Assembly: GCA_047638715.1 (NCBI GenBank)
Contig: JBLIMK010000113.1
Span: forward strand, 1 to 10,834
Direction of reading: 5' to 3'
Origin: SHLQ01 sp047638715
Lineage (GTDB): Bacteria; Actinomycetota; Acidimicrobiia; Acidimicrobiales; SHLQ01
DNA length: 10,834 nt
Within the stretch, counting starts at the first letter, position 1. The number at the start of each line of letters is the position of its first letter. The notes below the pieces were generated by a model. That model searched no databases and was not told the DNA's origin. It saw only the letters and a list, made by a program, of their open reading frames with translations. Shown in pieces: positions 1 through 5,908 of this stretch. A program made the position numbers and the translations under genes.

Positions 1-741
1 ATCGAAGCGGTCGGCCACAAGATCATCACGATGCCATCGACCGACGGCAAGCTCACCCCGGCAGACGTTGACGCCGCGATCGCCGCCAACGGCCACTTCC
101 CACACATGGCCAGACCTCGCATGGTCTACATCTCGAACGCCACCGAATTCGGCACCGTCTACTCGCTCGACGAACTGACCGCCCTCCGCGAGACCTGCAC
201 GAACCATAGACTCCTGCTGCTGATCGACGGCGCTCGTCTCGGCGTTGCGCTGGCCTCGGAGCGCGCACAAGGCATGACCCTGGCCGACATCGCACACTTC
301 GCCGACATCTTCTGGATCGGCGGCACCAAAGCCGGCACATTGTTCGGTGAGGCGATCGTGATCCCGAACGAGGCGCTGGCCGACGACTTCGAGTTCCACA
401 TCAAACAACGCGGCGCTTTGTTGGCGAAGGGTCGTTCGCTCGGCGTCCAATTCCGCATCCTCTTCTCCGACGGGCTCTTCGAGAGTGCCTCGAACCATGC
501 GAACGCAACGGCGTCCATGCTCGCCCAAGGAATAGTGGCCAACGGATTCGAGCTCGCAGCCGAAACCGAGAGCAATCAAGTCTTTGCGATTCTGCCCAAC
601 ACGGTCATTGCCGCCCTACAGGAGCAGTTCAGCTTCTACGTCTGGGAGCCGCTGTCAGAAGACCGTTCGGTCGTCCGTCTCGTCACGTCTTGGGCAACTG
701 CATCTGACCAGGTCGATCGATTCATCGCTGCTCTGAGCTAG
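1..741 (+). CDS. Threonine aldolase / beta-eliminating lyase family enzyme (5' end outside window)
   Basis: This is a PLP-dependent fold-type I enzyme of the low-specificity L-threonine aldolase family, which cleaves beta-hydroxy amino acids such as threonine to glycine and an aldehyde in the cytoplasm. The frame is open from the first base, so the N-terminus lies upstream; the methionine codon at 31 is internal. Visible family marks are SNATEFGTVYSLDEL, the cofactor-contacting IDGARLG (Asp codon 226-228) and WIGGTKAGTLFGEAIV. The Lys of GGTK (codon 328-330) is the expected Schiff-base lysine. The C-terminal small domain follows and the protein ends normally at TAG 739-741. About 246 residues are visible of a usual 340-360. 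Family assignment is good; substrate specificity cannot be read from sequence. The stop overlaps the stop of the convergent peroxiredoxin gene. Confidence 0.85.
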   Translation: MEAVGHKIITMPSTDGKLTPADVDAAIAANGHFPHMARPRMVYISNATEFGTVYSLDELTALRETCTNHRLLLLIDGARLGVALASERAQGMTLADIAHFADIFWIGGTKAGTLFGEAIVIPNEALADDFEFHIKQRGALLAKGRSLGVQFRILFSDGLFESASNHANATASMLAQGIVANGFELAAETESNQVFAILPNTVIAALQEQFSFYVWEPLSEDRSVVRLVTSWATASDQVDRFIAALS

Positions 742-1202
742 ATCGCTGCCACCGCGGCGAGCAACGGCTCGAGGTCAGGCAAAACCACAGCATCGTCGTC
801 CGACCAGACGTATCGCACGGTCTTCGTTTGGTCGATGACGAACAACGCCCGCTTCGCGAGGCCTCGATGGCCCTTCCAATCGTCATAACGGACGCCGTAC
901 GCGGCACAGACCTCTTGGTTCCAATCCGAGACGAGCGGGAAGTCGATACCAAGGTGTTCATGGAACGCTGCCTGAGAGAACAACGCCGTCACCGATATCC
1001 CGACCAGAGAAGCGCCTTGTGCCCGAAGATCTCCGACGATTGACCCCAACTGGGCCAATTCCTGAGTTCAAAACTGGCCGAAATCGAACGGGTAAAACGC
1101 CAATACCGCCGGACCATCAGCGATCAGATCGTCGAGCGACCAGCTCACCTGGAAATTCTGCCGAAGCGAGAAGTCAGGCGCCGTATCTCCGACGGTGAGC
1201 AT
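738..1202 (-). CDS. AhpC/TSA-family peroxiredoxin, probable selenoprotein (in-frame UGA at the peroxidatic position)
   Basis: This is a thioredoxin-fold peroxiredoxin, which reduces peroxides in the cytoplasm. Reading from ATG 1200-1202 gives MLTVGDTAPDFSL, a typical start of the family, then VLAFYPFDFGQF, then UGA (1068-1070), then TQELAQLGSIVGDL and the rest of the fold to TAG 738-740, 154 residues in all. Homologues carry FYPxDFxxxCTxxL here, so the UGA (codon 45) falls exactly on the peroxidatic cysteine. The codons on both sides stay in frame and the rest is intact, including HRGLAKRALFVID, whose Arg118 is probably the catalytic arginine. The only ordinary cysteine is Cys99. The Thr/Ser normally three residues before the catalytic residue is Gly42. 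An alternative ATG at 1230-1232 would add ten residues; neither start has a clear ribosome site. With the adjacent hairpin I favour selenocysteine insertion. A Cys-to-stop mutation or a sequencing error is the alternative. Confidence 0.75.
1039..1059 (-). promoter_or_regulatory. Candidate bacterial SECIS hairpin
   Basis: On the minus-strand mRNA, 8 nt after the in-frame UGA, AUUGGCCC pairs with GGGUCAAU to give an 8-bp stem (one G-U pair) closing the 5-nt loop AGUUG. The loop starts 17 nt after the UGA and has G at its second position. Bacterial SECIS elements bound by SelB lie immediately 3' of the UGA inside the coding sequence, with a short apical loop carrying a G in its first two positions. 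Stem, loop and spacing are seen directly; SelB binding is inferred. Confidence 0.6.
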
Positions 1203-1270
1203 GGAAGGAGTGGGAGTTGGCGTCACGATCATTCAATTCACGCTACTGCACCCGTTGAAACGGAGCTTTC

Positions 1271-1630
1271 TCAGCCGTCCTGAGGCACCGGAGGCCGTGA
1301 GCCGTCGAGTCGAGCGAGGAGTAGGGCGATGTCGCGCCGAATGAAATCGGTGTCGGGTGATCGCCAGTCCCAATAGATCTCGATCTGGTACTGCATCTCG
1401 AAGGCCATCAGCGCGGTCGCCGCTGCGAACCAGGTCTTGTCACCGAGGTCACCTGACTGTTCGGAGTTGACCCGCCTGAGAAAGTCGAGCCTGGCCGGCG
1501 CAAAGTCGGCATTGGGCTGGTCGCCCATCTTGACGATCAGTGCCGCCTTCTGGCGAAGCGTTCCGGCCCCCGGGTATCGATCGTCTGGTCCGATTTCCCG
1601 GAGCGTGTCCTGCGGAGTTTCCTCGGCCAT
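1271..1630 (-). CDS. Hypothetical protein, 119 aa
   Basis: I do not recognise this protein. It is a small, soluble, acidic-looking protein starting MAEETPQDTLREIGPDD and rich in Trp, Tyr and Arg in its second half (QYQIEIYWDWRSPDTDFIRRD), with no signal peptide, membrane segment or cysteine. The central part (LRQKAALIVKMGDQ to ALMAFEMQYQIEIY) could be mostly helical. Start ATG 1628-1630 follows a weak purine stretch (AGGGA). The gene is transcribed away from the ABC exporter, leaving an 81-bp gap in which both would be promoted, and toward the peroxiredoxin 68 bp downstream on the same strand. Codon usage with GC-rich third positions supports it as a real gene. No function is proposed. Confidence 0.6.
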   Translation of the reverse strand: MAEETPQDTLREIGPDDRYPGAGTLRQKAALIVKMGDQPNADFAPARLDFLRRVNSEQSGDLGDKTWFAAATALMAFEMQYQIEIYWDWRSPDTDFIRRDIALLLARLDGSRPPVPQDG

Positions 1631-1699
1631 ATATCCCTATTCGGCTGTAGAGCAGGCTCGGTTGAGAAACGCCGGATGGACCCCGCACCTACGCAGTCA

Positions 1700-1705
1700 T
1701 AGGGT
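1700..1705 (+). promoter_or_regulatory. -10 element of a leaderless promoter for the ABC operon
   Basis: TAGGGT ends 6 bases before the ATG at 1712. If transcription begins on the A of the ATG, this hexamer occupies -12 to -7 exactly and has the TANNNT form of actinobacterial -10 boxes. No Shine-Dalgarno-like sequence precedes this ATG, which fits leaderless translation. Inference from spacing and motif only. Confidence 0.5.
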
Positions 1706-1711
1706 CTGGGC

Positions 1712-2620
1712 ATGGCTTCGGTCGCGATCGAATCGCATGAACTCACCTACGAGTACGCACCAGGCGTCGGTGCCGTCGAACTCGACCTCGAAGTGCTCGA
1801 AGGTTCGGTCTACGGCTTCCTCGGACCCAACGGCGCCGGAAAGTCGACAGCGATCCGCATGCTCACCGGAATGGTGCGCCCGCAACGTGGATCGGTCTCG
1901 GTGCTCGGCCTCGACCCCTGGACCAGTTCGCCCGAGCTTCACAAACGCATGGGCGTCCTTGCATCGGATCAACCCGCGCCGCGCCATCACTCCGGGGCAT
2001 CGTTGCTCGATCTACTCGCGAAACTTCGCCACCGGCCCGATGTGGTGACTCGAGGTCACGCTCTCGCTGAACGACTCGCGCTAGATCTCTCGAAGCGCGG
2101 CCATGAATTGTCGTTGGGCAACCGACAGAAACTCGGCCTCGTTCTCGCACTCTCTCACGAACCCGAACTCGTGATTCTCGACGAACCGACCAACGGGCTC
2201 GACCCCCTACTGCAGCGAGAGATCGGCAAATTGCTCCGCGAGCTCGCCGCCGAGGGACGCACAGTGTTGTTGTCGTCGCACTCGTTGCCCGACGTCGAGG
2301 CCGTCGCCGACCATGTCGGATTCATCCGCGAGGCGCGGCTGGTCGAACAGCTGCCGCTTGCCGAGCTCGCCGATCGCGCCATGAGGAGCGTCACCCTTCG
2401 ATTCGAGAAACCGGTGGAACCTGACGTCTTCGCGTCCCTTGACGGCGTCAAGCGGGTGCAGGTCACCCACGACGGCGACGTAGCGGTGAGCTTCCGTGGG
2501 CCCGTGGCGCAGATTCTGTCCATCGCCGGAGAACTCGGAGCGGTCACGATCGAAGCACACGGAGTCGACCTCGAGGAAACCTTCCTGGCGTTGTACCGAG
2601 GCGAGGCGACAGAGTCATGA
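1712..2620 (+). CDS. ABC transporter ATP-binding protein (ABC-2 / drug-export type)
   Basis: This is the cytoplasmic ATPase subunit that powers the membrane protein encoded next to it. The 302 residues contain Walker A GPNGAGKST (38-46), a signature in the variant form LSLGNRQK (133-140), Walker B with catalytic Glu in LVILDEPTNGLDP (Glu158, D-loop Asp164), and H-loop His190 in LLSSHSLPDVE. The LSxGNRQK variant is typical of exporters of the ABC-2 class rather than of importers. Residues after about 215 form the accessory C-terminal region common in this group. ATG 1712 is chosen because it lies just after a -10-like TAGGGT and gives the usual N-terminus before the first beta strand. The stop overlaps the start of the permease (ATGA), so the two are translationally coupled. 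The exported substrate cannot be deduced. Confidence 0.92.
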   Translation: MASVAIESHELTYEYAPGVGAVELDLEVLEGSVYGFLGPNGAGKSTAIRMLTGMVRPQRGSVSVLGLDPWTSSPELHKRMGVLASDQPAPRHHSGASLLDLLAKLRHRPDVVTRGHALAERLALDLSKRGHELSLGNRQKLGLVLALSHEPELVILDEPTNGLDPLLQREIGKLLRELAAEGRTVLLSSHSLPDVEAVADHVGFIREARLVEQLPLAELADRAMRSVTLRFEKPVEPDVFASLDGVKRVQVTHDGDVAVSFRGPVAQILSIAGELGAVTIEAHGVDLEETFLALYRGEATES

Positions 2621-3399
2621 TCACGCTCGCCCTCGACCTCGTTCGGTCCCGCAAGATCATGATCGCTGGGATCTGCGCCGGACTGCTCCTCCTTTCGATC
2701 GGCTACCTCGCGTTATATCCCAGCCTTGAGGACCAGCTCCGATCGATGGCAGAGGACCTGCCCGATGCCTACAAAGCGGTGCTGGGCGACGCAGACCTCG
2801 CAAGCCCCGAGGGGTACATCCGTAGCCAGGTCTATAGCTTGATCGCCCCGCTTCTCATCGCCGGTGCATGCATCTCGGCGGGCGCAAGCCTCGCTCGCGC
2901 CGAGCGAGATCAGACCCTCGCCGTCTTCGCCGTTACTCCTCTCAGCCGTCGCCAACTCGCCGGCGCCTGGTGGCTCTTCGTCGGCCTGATCGCATCGATC
3001 GGAGCGCTAGCGACGACCGTCGGCGTCGTCATCGGTTCACCACTAGCGGGAGCTGAAGTGAGCGTCGGGCGCATCATCGCTGCGACCATTCCGCTGTTGT
3101 TGTTCGGGCTCGTCAGCGGGGGAGTGGCGTTACTTACCTCGACGATCACGGGAGCCCCTGGCGCAGCGACCGGCATGGGGTGGCTCAGCATCGTTCTCGC
3201 CTTCATTGCGAACTCTCTCGCCGAGCTGATCGACAGTCTGTCATGGCTGACGAATCTCAACCCTTGGTCATGGCACGGAGCCGGCTCAGCGATCACCGGC
3301 GACGCAAACGCGACAGGGCTTAATCTCCTGGTGATCGCAGCCGTCGTTCTTGGTGCCGGCGCAATCGCACGATTCGACCGGCGCAACCTGCACTTCTAG
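2617..3399 (+). CDS. ABC-2 type transporter permease
   Basis: This is the integral membrane subunit of the exporter whose ATPase lies immediately upstream; the ATG overlaps the ATPase stop as ATGA. The protein has 260 residues and about six hydrophobic segments, near residues 12-33, 70-90, 117-140, 150-173, 180-200 and 234-252. A polar extracytoplasmic stretch of about 40 residues follows the first helix (SLEDQLRSMAEDLPDAY), as in ABC-2 permeases that begin with a short cytoplasmic tail. The C-terminus ARFDRRNLHF resembles the FxRRDL ending common in such permeases. With one ATPase and one permease gene, the working complex would be a dimer of each. Direction is presumably export; the substrate is unknown. 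Confidence 0.88.
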   Translation: MITLALDLVRSRKIMIAGICAGLLLLSIGYLALYPSLEDQLRSMAEDLPDAYKAVLGDADLASPEGYIRSQVYSLIAPLLIAGACISAGASLARAERDQTLAVFAVTPLSRRQLAGAWWLFVGLIASIGALATTVGVVIGSPLAGAEVSVGRIIAATIPLLLFGLVSGGVALLTSTITGAPGAATGMGWLSIVLAFIANSLAELIDSLSWLTNLNPWSWHGAGSAITGDANATGLNLLVIAAVVLGAGAIARFDRRNLHF

Positions 3400-3426
3400 C
3401 GAACGCGGGGCACTCCGGTAGTCCTC

Positions 3427-4206
3427 CTACAAACCGAGCATCGTTCGCCGCTGGAGAACCAAGCAGGCGAATCCAGCGGTGATGAAGATGGCACCGATGA
3501 TGATCAGCGACCCACTGCCCAAGCCAGTAATCGCGAGCTGAGCTTCTGGAACTTCGACCGTCTGTTTGACTTCGGTCGAGATGGTTGTCGTCGTGACTTG
3601 CGCTAGGGGCTCGGTGGGCTGAGCTGTCGTCGCCGGGCTCGCTGTAGGCACAGTTGATGTTGTCACCGGTCCAACGGCTTTGGGAACCTCAGACGTTGTG
3701 GCTGGTGCGGCAACGTCGATCGATGGCGTGAAACCAACACACTCGACGTTCACCGAGTTCACCCCACCGATCTTCACGTGGTGAACGCTGATCGTCGTAG
3801 CGGCAGCGAGGTCAACGCCCCCAACGTTGGTGATCACCGACGTCCTGTCGGCGCCGATGTCATCGGTCGGCGGCGATTGATAGCCATTGTCGAGCACGAA
3901 GTACCAACTCTCGTTCAGCTGCTCGACTTGGTAGGTGGGAGAAGGGTGATCATCGTTCGCCCACATTGTGATGTCGTACGTTCCTGCGGGAAGGGCAATC
4001 TCGAACGGGCCGGCACTGTCGCTGATGCCGTCGTTGATCAGACGTGTACCAGTAAATCCGAAGCTGTAGTCGCCACATCCATCAGCACTCGCCCCGATTG
4101 CACCCGCAGACATCACCACAAGGCCAGCGGCGAGAAGAAGAGTTGCAGAGGCACGAACTGCGCGTCGCGGATATGAAGTCGAAGGTGTCTTTCTCGTCAA
4201 ACGCAT
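3427..4206 (-). CDS. Secreted surface protein with LAXTG (class E sortase) cell-wall sorting signal
   Basis: A 259-residue precursor. It has a basic N-terminus and hydrophobic core (about 20-37) with a probable signal-peptidase site near GASA|DG (residue 41). A globular region of about 120 residues follows (44-160), containing ALPAGTYDITMWANDD and only two cysteines (44 and 156), which could form a disulfide. A Thr/Pro/Val-rich stalk spans about 165-220, then LAITG (224-228), a hydrophobic segment (233-250) and the basic tail QRRTMLGL. LAITG fits the LAXTG motif cleaved by actinobacterial class E sortases, so the mature protein is probably linked to peptidoglycan with the globular head held outward by the stalk. 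ATG 4204-4206 is preceded by AAAGGA about 6 bases away. It lies 22 bp after the kinase gene on the same strand, so the two probably share a transcript. The ligand or role of the head is unknown. Confidence 0.8.
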   Translation of the reverse strand: MRLTRKTPSTSYPRRAVRASATLLLAAGLVVMSAGAIGASADGCGDYSFGFTGTRLINDGISDSAGPFEIALPAGTYDITMWANDDHPSPTYQVEQLNESWYFVLDNGYQSPPTDDIGADRTSVITNVGGVDLAAATTISVHHVKIGGVNSVNVECVGFTPSIDVAAPATTSEVPKAVGPVTTSTVPTASPATTAQPTEPLAQVTTTTISTEVKQTVEVPEAQLAITGLGSGSLIIIGAIFITAGFACLVLQRRTMLGL

Positions 4207-4228
4207 GGGGTGTCCTTTGTTTGGGGGA

Positions 4229-5761
4229 TCAGTGAAGAGGGTGGGGCATATGGTGTGCTGACGATGCGCCCCAGAAGGTCATTCCACGTGCAACCGGACT
4301 GGCGTTCTGCGAATCGAGACCGAAGCAGCGAATGGCCTCGAGCGCGATCGATTCGACGTCTGCGAAGGGCTGATTGGTATCGATGACGATGGCTTCGGGC
4401 CAGGCCTCGTGAAGCTGGTCCAAGTGGTCGACGATCTCGGGAGTCGCGTCCGAAACGCTCATCGGATCGGCGAAGCGGCGCACGATGCGCTCCTTGGCTA
4501 TCGAAAGCGGCAGCTGACATTCGAGCGAGATGAGCTCAGCACCCGCCGCTGCGGCGACAGTTCGTGCTTTGTTGCGGTGTGTCTCTCTCGACCACGACGC
4601 GTCCAACACGACACTGTCGCCATGTCGCAAGATCAGATCGGCCTGTCGCATGATTTCGTCATATGTCCGCTCAGTGAACTCGGTCGTGTAGATCCCCTCC
4701 GAGGGCTCGGCGACGTAGTGCGTGGTGCGGCTCACGCCGGCGAGGTCTTTGCGAATTTCATCGCTCGATAGACGCACGCTGTTCAACTGCGTCGCGAGCG
4801 ACTGCGCCAGCGTCGTCTTCCCCGTCGCGGGACCGCCACCTACGAGCACCATCCGCAAACGTGCCCGTTCCAGCTGATCAAGACAAAGCCGGTGGTACAT
4901 GCGGGCTACAGCGCCCGCCTCCGTTTGGCCGTCGCCATATCGCAAACAAGCGATCTTGCAGCGAACGTGAGCCCTGTAGGCGACGTAGTAGTGGGCGAGT
5001 GATCCGGGATGATTCTCGCCGGAAAACTCGCGGTAGAAGTGCAACAGAAGTTGCGCCCAATCAGGGCCTGCGAGCCGGTGCAAATCCATGGCGAGGAACG
5101 CGACGTCGTCGAGAACATCAACGAGCCGGAAGTCGTCGCGGAACGCGAGGCAATCGAGAATCTGGGGCCCGTCTTCTGTGCAGAAAATGTCGTCGGCGAG
5201 GAGGTCGCCGTGCCCATCTCGAATCAATCCGTCGGCAACTCGTTGATGGAGCAGTTCGCCGTGGGACTCGAGCCACGAAGAGGTGAGCTGTGCGATCCGT
5301 TCCGAGTCGCCGGCATCGAGAACCTCGCCGATGAACGGTGTCATCGTCTCAACGTTCTCCGACCATCGGGAACGATGCATTTCGACAATGTCGGTGTCGA
5401 GGACCACGGGCGGAAGCGCCGCATGGAACCGTGCGATGCTCCGCGCAATATCGCGAATATGAGTTTCCTGCAGCTCTCCCAGCCGCAACAGTTCCGTGAC
5501 GCTACGACTTGCAGGCAAGCGCTTCATCACGATGAACCGATCGACGAGCTCACCCTTTTCGATCACGTCTGCGGTGCCGAGATACACCTCCGGGCACATG
5601 CGGCGATTCAGTTCGAACTCGCGCGTCGCCGCCGCACATCGGGCCTCGACGGAGCGGTGATCGAGGAAGCCGTTGACGACGGGCTTGAGGAGTTTGTACG
5701 CCCGGTCCTTCGTGAAGAACACCGTCGAGATATGTGTCTCCGTGGCATCAGCTCTGTTCAT
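4229..5761 (-). CDS. Fused aminoglycoside-phosphotransferase-like / P-loop kinase protein (Rv2004c type)
   Basis: A 510-residue, two-domain cytoplasmic protein. Residues about 1-290 are an APH/choline-kinase-like fold: ATP-site lysines in TKDRAYKLLKPV (18-27), catalytic loop DGHGDLLADDIF (182-193, Asp186) and ILDCLAFRDDFRLVDVLDDVA (Asp203). Residues about 300-480 are a P-loop kinase with Walker A GGGPATGKTT (308-317) and VVLDASWSRETHR, resembling small-molecule or polynucleotide-kinase-like AAA_33 proteins. The same fusion occurs in Mycobacterium tuberculosis Rv2004c, a DosR-regulon member whose substrate, as far as I know, is unsettled. The catalytic loop lacks the usual HxxN asparagine pattern (HGDLLADD), so a phosphotransferase activity should not be assumed. 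The ATG has no Shine-Dalgarno sequence, but a DosR-like box is centred 42.5 bp upstream, consistent with leaderless transcription. The LAXTG gene follows in the same operon. Confidence 0.85.
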   Translation of the reverse strand: MNRADATETHISTVFFTKDRAYKLLKPVVNGFLDHRSVEARCAAATREFELNRRMCPEVYLGTADVIEKGELVDRFIVMKRLPASRSVTELLRLGELQETHIRDIARSIARFHAALPPVVLDTDIVEMHRSRWSENVETMTPFIGEVLDAGDSERIAQLTSSWLESHGELLHQRVADGLIRDGHGDLLADDIFCTEDGPQILDCLAFRDDFRLVDVLDDVAFLAMDLHRLAGPDWAQLLLHFYREFSGENHPGSLAHYYVAYRAHVRCKIACLRYGDGQTEAGAVARMYHRLCLDQLERARLRMVLVGGGPATGKTTLAQSLATQLNSVRLSSDEIRKDLAGVSRTTHYVAEPSEGIYTTEFTERTYDEIMRQADLILRHGDSVVLDASWSRETHRNKARTVAAAAGAELISLECQLPLSIAKERIVRRFADPMSVSDATPEIVDHLDQLHEAWPEAIVIDTNQPFADVESIALEAIRCFGLDSQNASPVARGMTFWGASSAHHMPHPLH

Positions 5762-5763
5762 GT

Positions 5764-5779
5764 GTCCAGCCTGCTGGAC
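5764..5779. repeat. Perfect inverted repeat upstream of the kinase start
   Basis: GTCCAGC and GCTGGAC form 7-bp arms separated by CT. The repeat starts 2 bases upstream of the kinase ATG and overlaps the -10 position predicted for that gene. It could be an operator or an RNA hairpin, or it could be chance. Confidence 0.35.
5768..5773 (-). promoter_or_regulatory. Putative -10 for the kinase/LAXTG operon
   Basis: Read on the minus strand this is CAGGCT, which keeps the A at position 2 and T at position 6 of actinobacterial -10 boxes. It would place the transcription start on the A of the kinase ATG (5761), with the upstream DosR-like box centred at about -42. Weak as a motif alone; the support is the geometry. 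Confidence 0.3.
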
Positions 5780-5793
5780 CCCGCTCGCACGTG

Positions 5794-5813
5794 TTAGGGA
5801 CCATCGTCCTCAG
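5794..5813. promoter_or_regulatory. DosR/DevR-like box 1 (divergent kinase / USP region)
   Basis: TTAGGGACCATCGTCCTCAG matches 15 of 20 positions of the mycobacterial DosR consensus TTSGGGACTWWAGTCCCSAA, counted by eye, including both half-sites GGGAC and GTCC. Its centre is 42.5 bp from the start codon of the kinase gene on the minus strand, the usual activator position. A DevR-type regulator is encoded about 1 kb away. Confidence 0.6.
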
Positions 5814-5830
5814 TCTGACCATTCCGAAGC

Positions 5831-5850
5831 CTCGGGACCAAGGACCCTGG
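5831..5850. promoter_or_regulatory. DosR/DevR-like box 2 (toward the tandem USP gene)
   Basis: CTCGGGACCAAGGACCCTGG matches 13 of 20 positions of the DosR consensus by eye. The left half-site GGGAC is exact and the right one is GACCC. It lies 37 bp from box 1. Its centre is about 42 bp upstream of the start implied by the GAGGAT element at 5871-5876, so this copy would serve the plus-strand USP gene. Confidence 0.5.
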
Positions 5851-5870
5851 CCAGCTCGAAGCTCTTGCGT

Positions 5871-5876
5871 GAGGAT
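5871..5876 (+). promoter_or_regulatory. Putative -10 for the tandem USP gene
   Basis: GAGGAT keeps A at position 2 and T at position 6 and would give a start near 5883. The same octamer GAGGATCG recurs downstream of the other DosR-like box at 8793-8800, which supports both. Confidence 0.35.
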
Positions 5877-5908
5877 CGAGCTATCGAGAACGACGTGGGA
5901 GTTCAGGC

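Noticed and set aside
738..1058. A complete 106-residue peroxiredoxin-like gene starting at TTG 1056-1058
   Set aside because: The TTG codon is an ordinary Leu inside the conserved region. The upstream sequence in the same frame, past the single UGA, encodes the missing thioredoxin-fold N-terminus and the catalytic motif.
738..1202. Peroxiredoxin pseudogene with a nonsense mutation
   Set aside because: Possible but less likely: it has no other stop or frameshift, the UGA is exactly at the catalytic residue, and a SECIS-like hairpin follows. Kept as the main alternative.
1437..2048. Plus-strand open frame of 203 codons across the hypothetical gene and the ABC ATPase start
   Set aside because: Low-complexity Ser/Arg-rich translation overlapping two better-supported genes; a shadow frame.
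3400..3426. Terminator between the ABC permease and the LAXTG gene
   Set aside because: No stable stem and no T-run could be found in the 27-bp gap.
5009..5797. Long open frame (262 codons) on the plus strand opposite the kinase gene
   Set aside because: It is antisense to a clearly recognised two-domain kinase, has no recognisable motifs and no ribosome site, and is explained by GC-rich codon structure.
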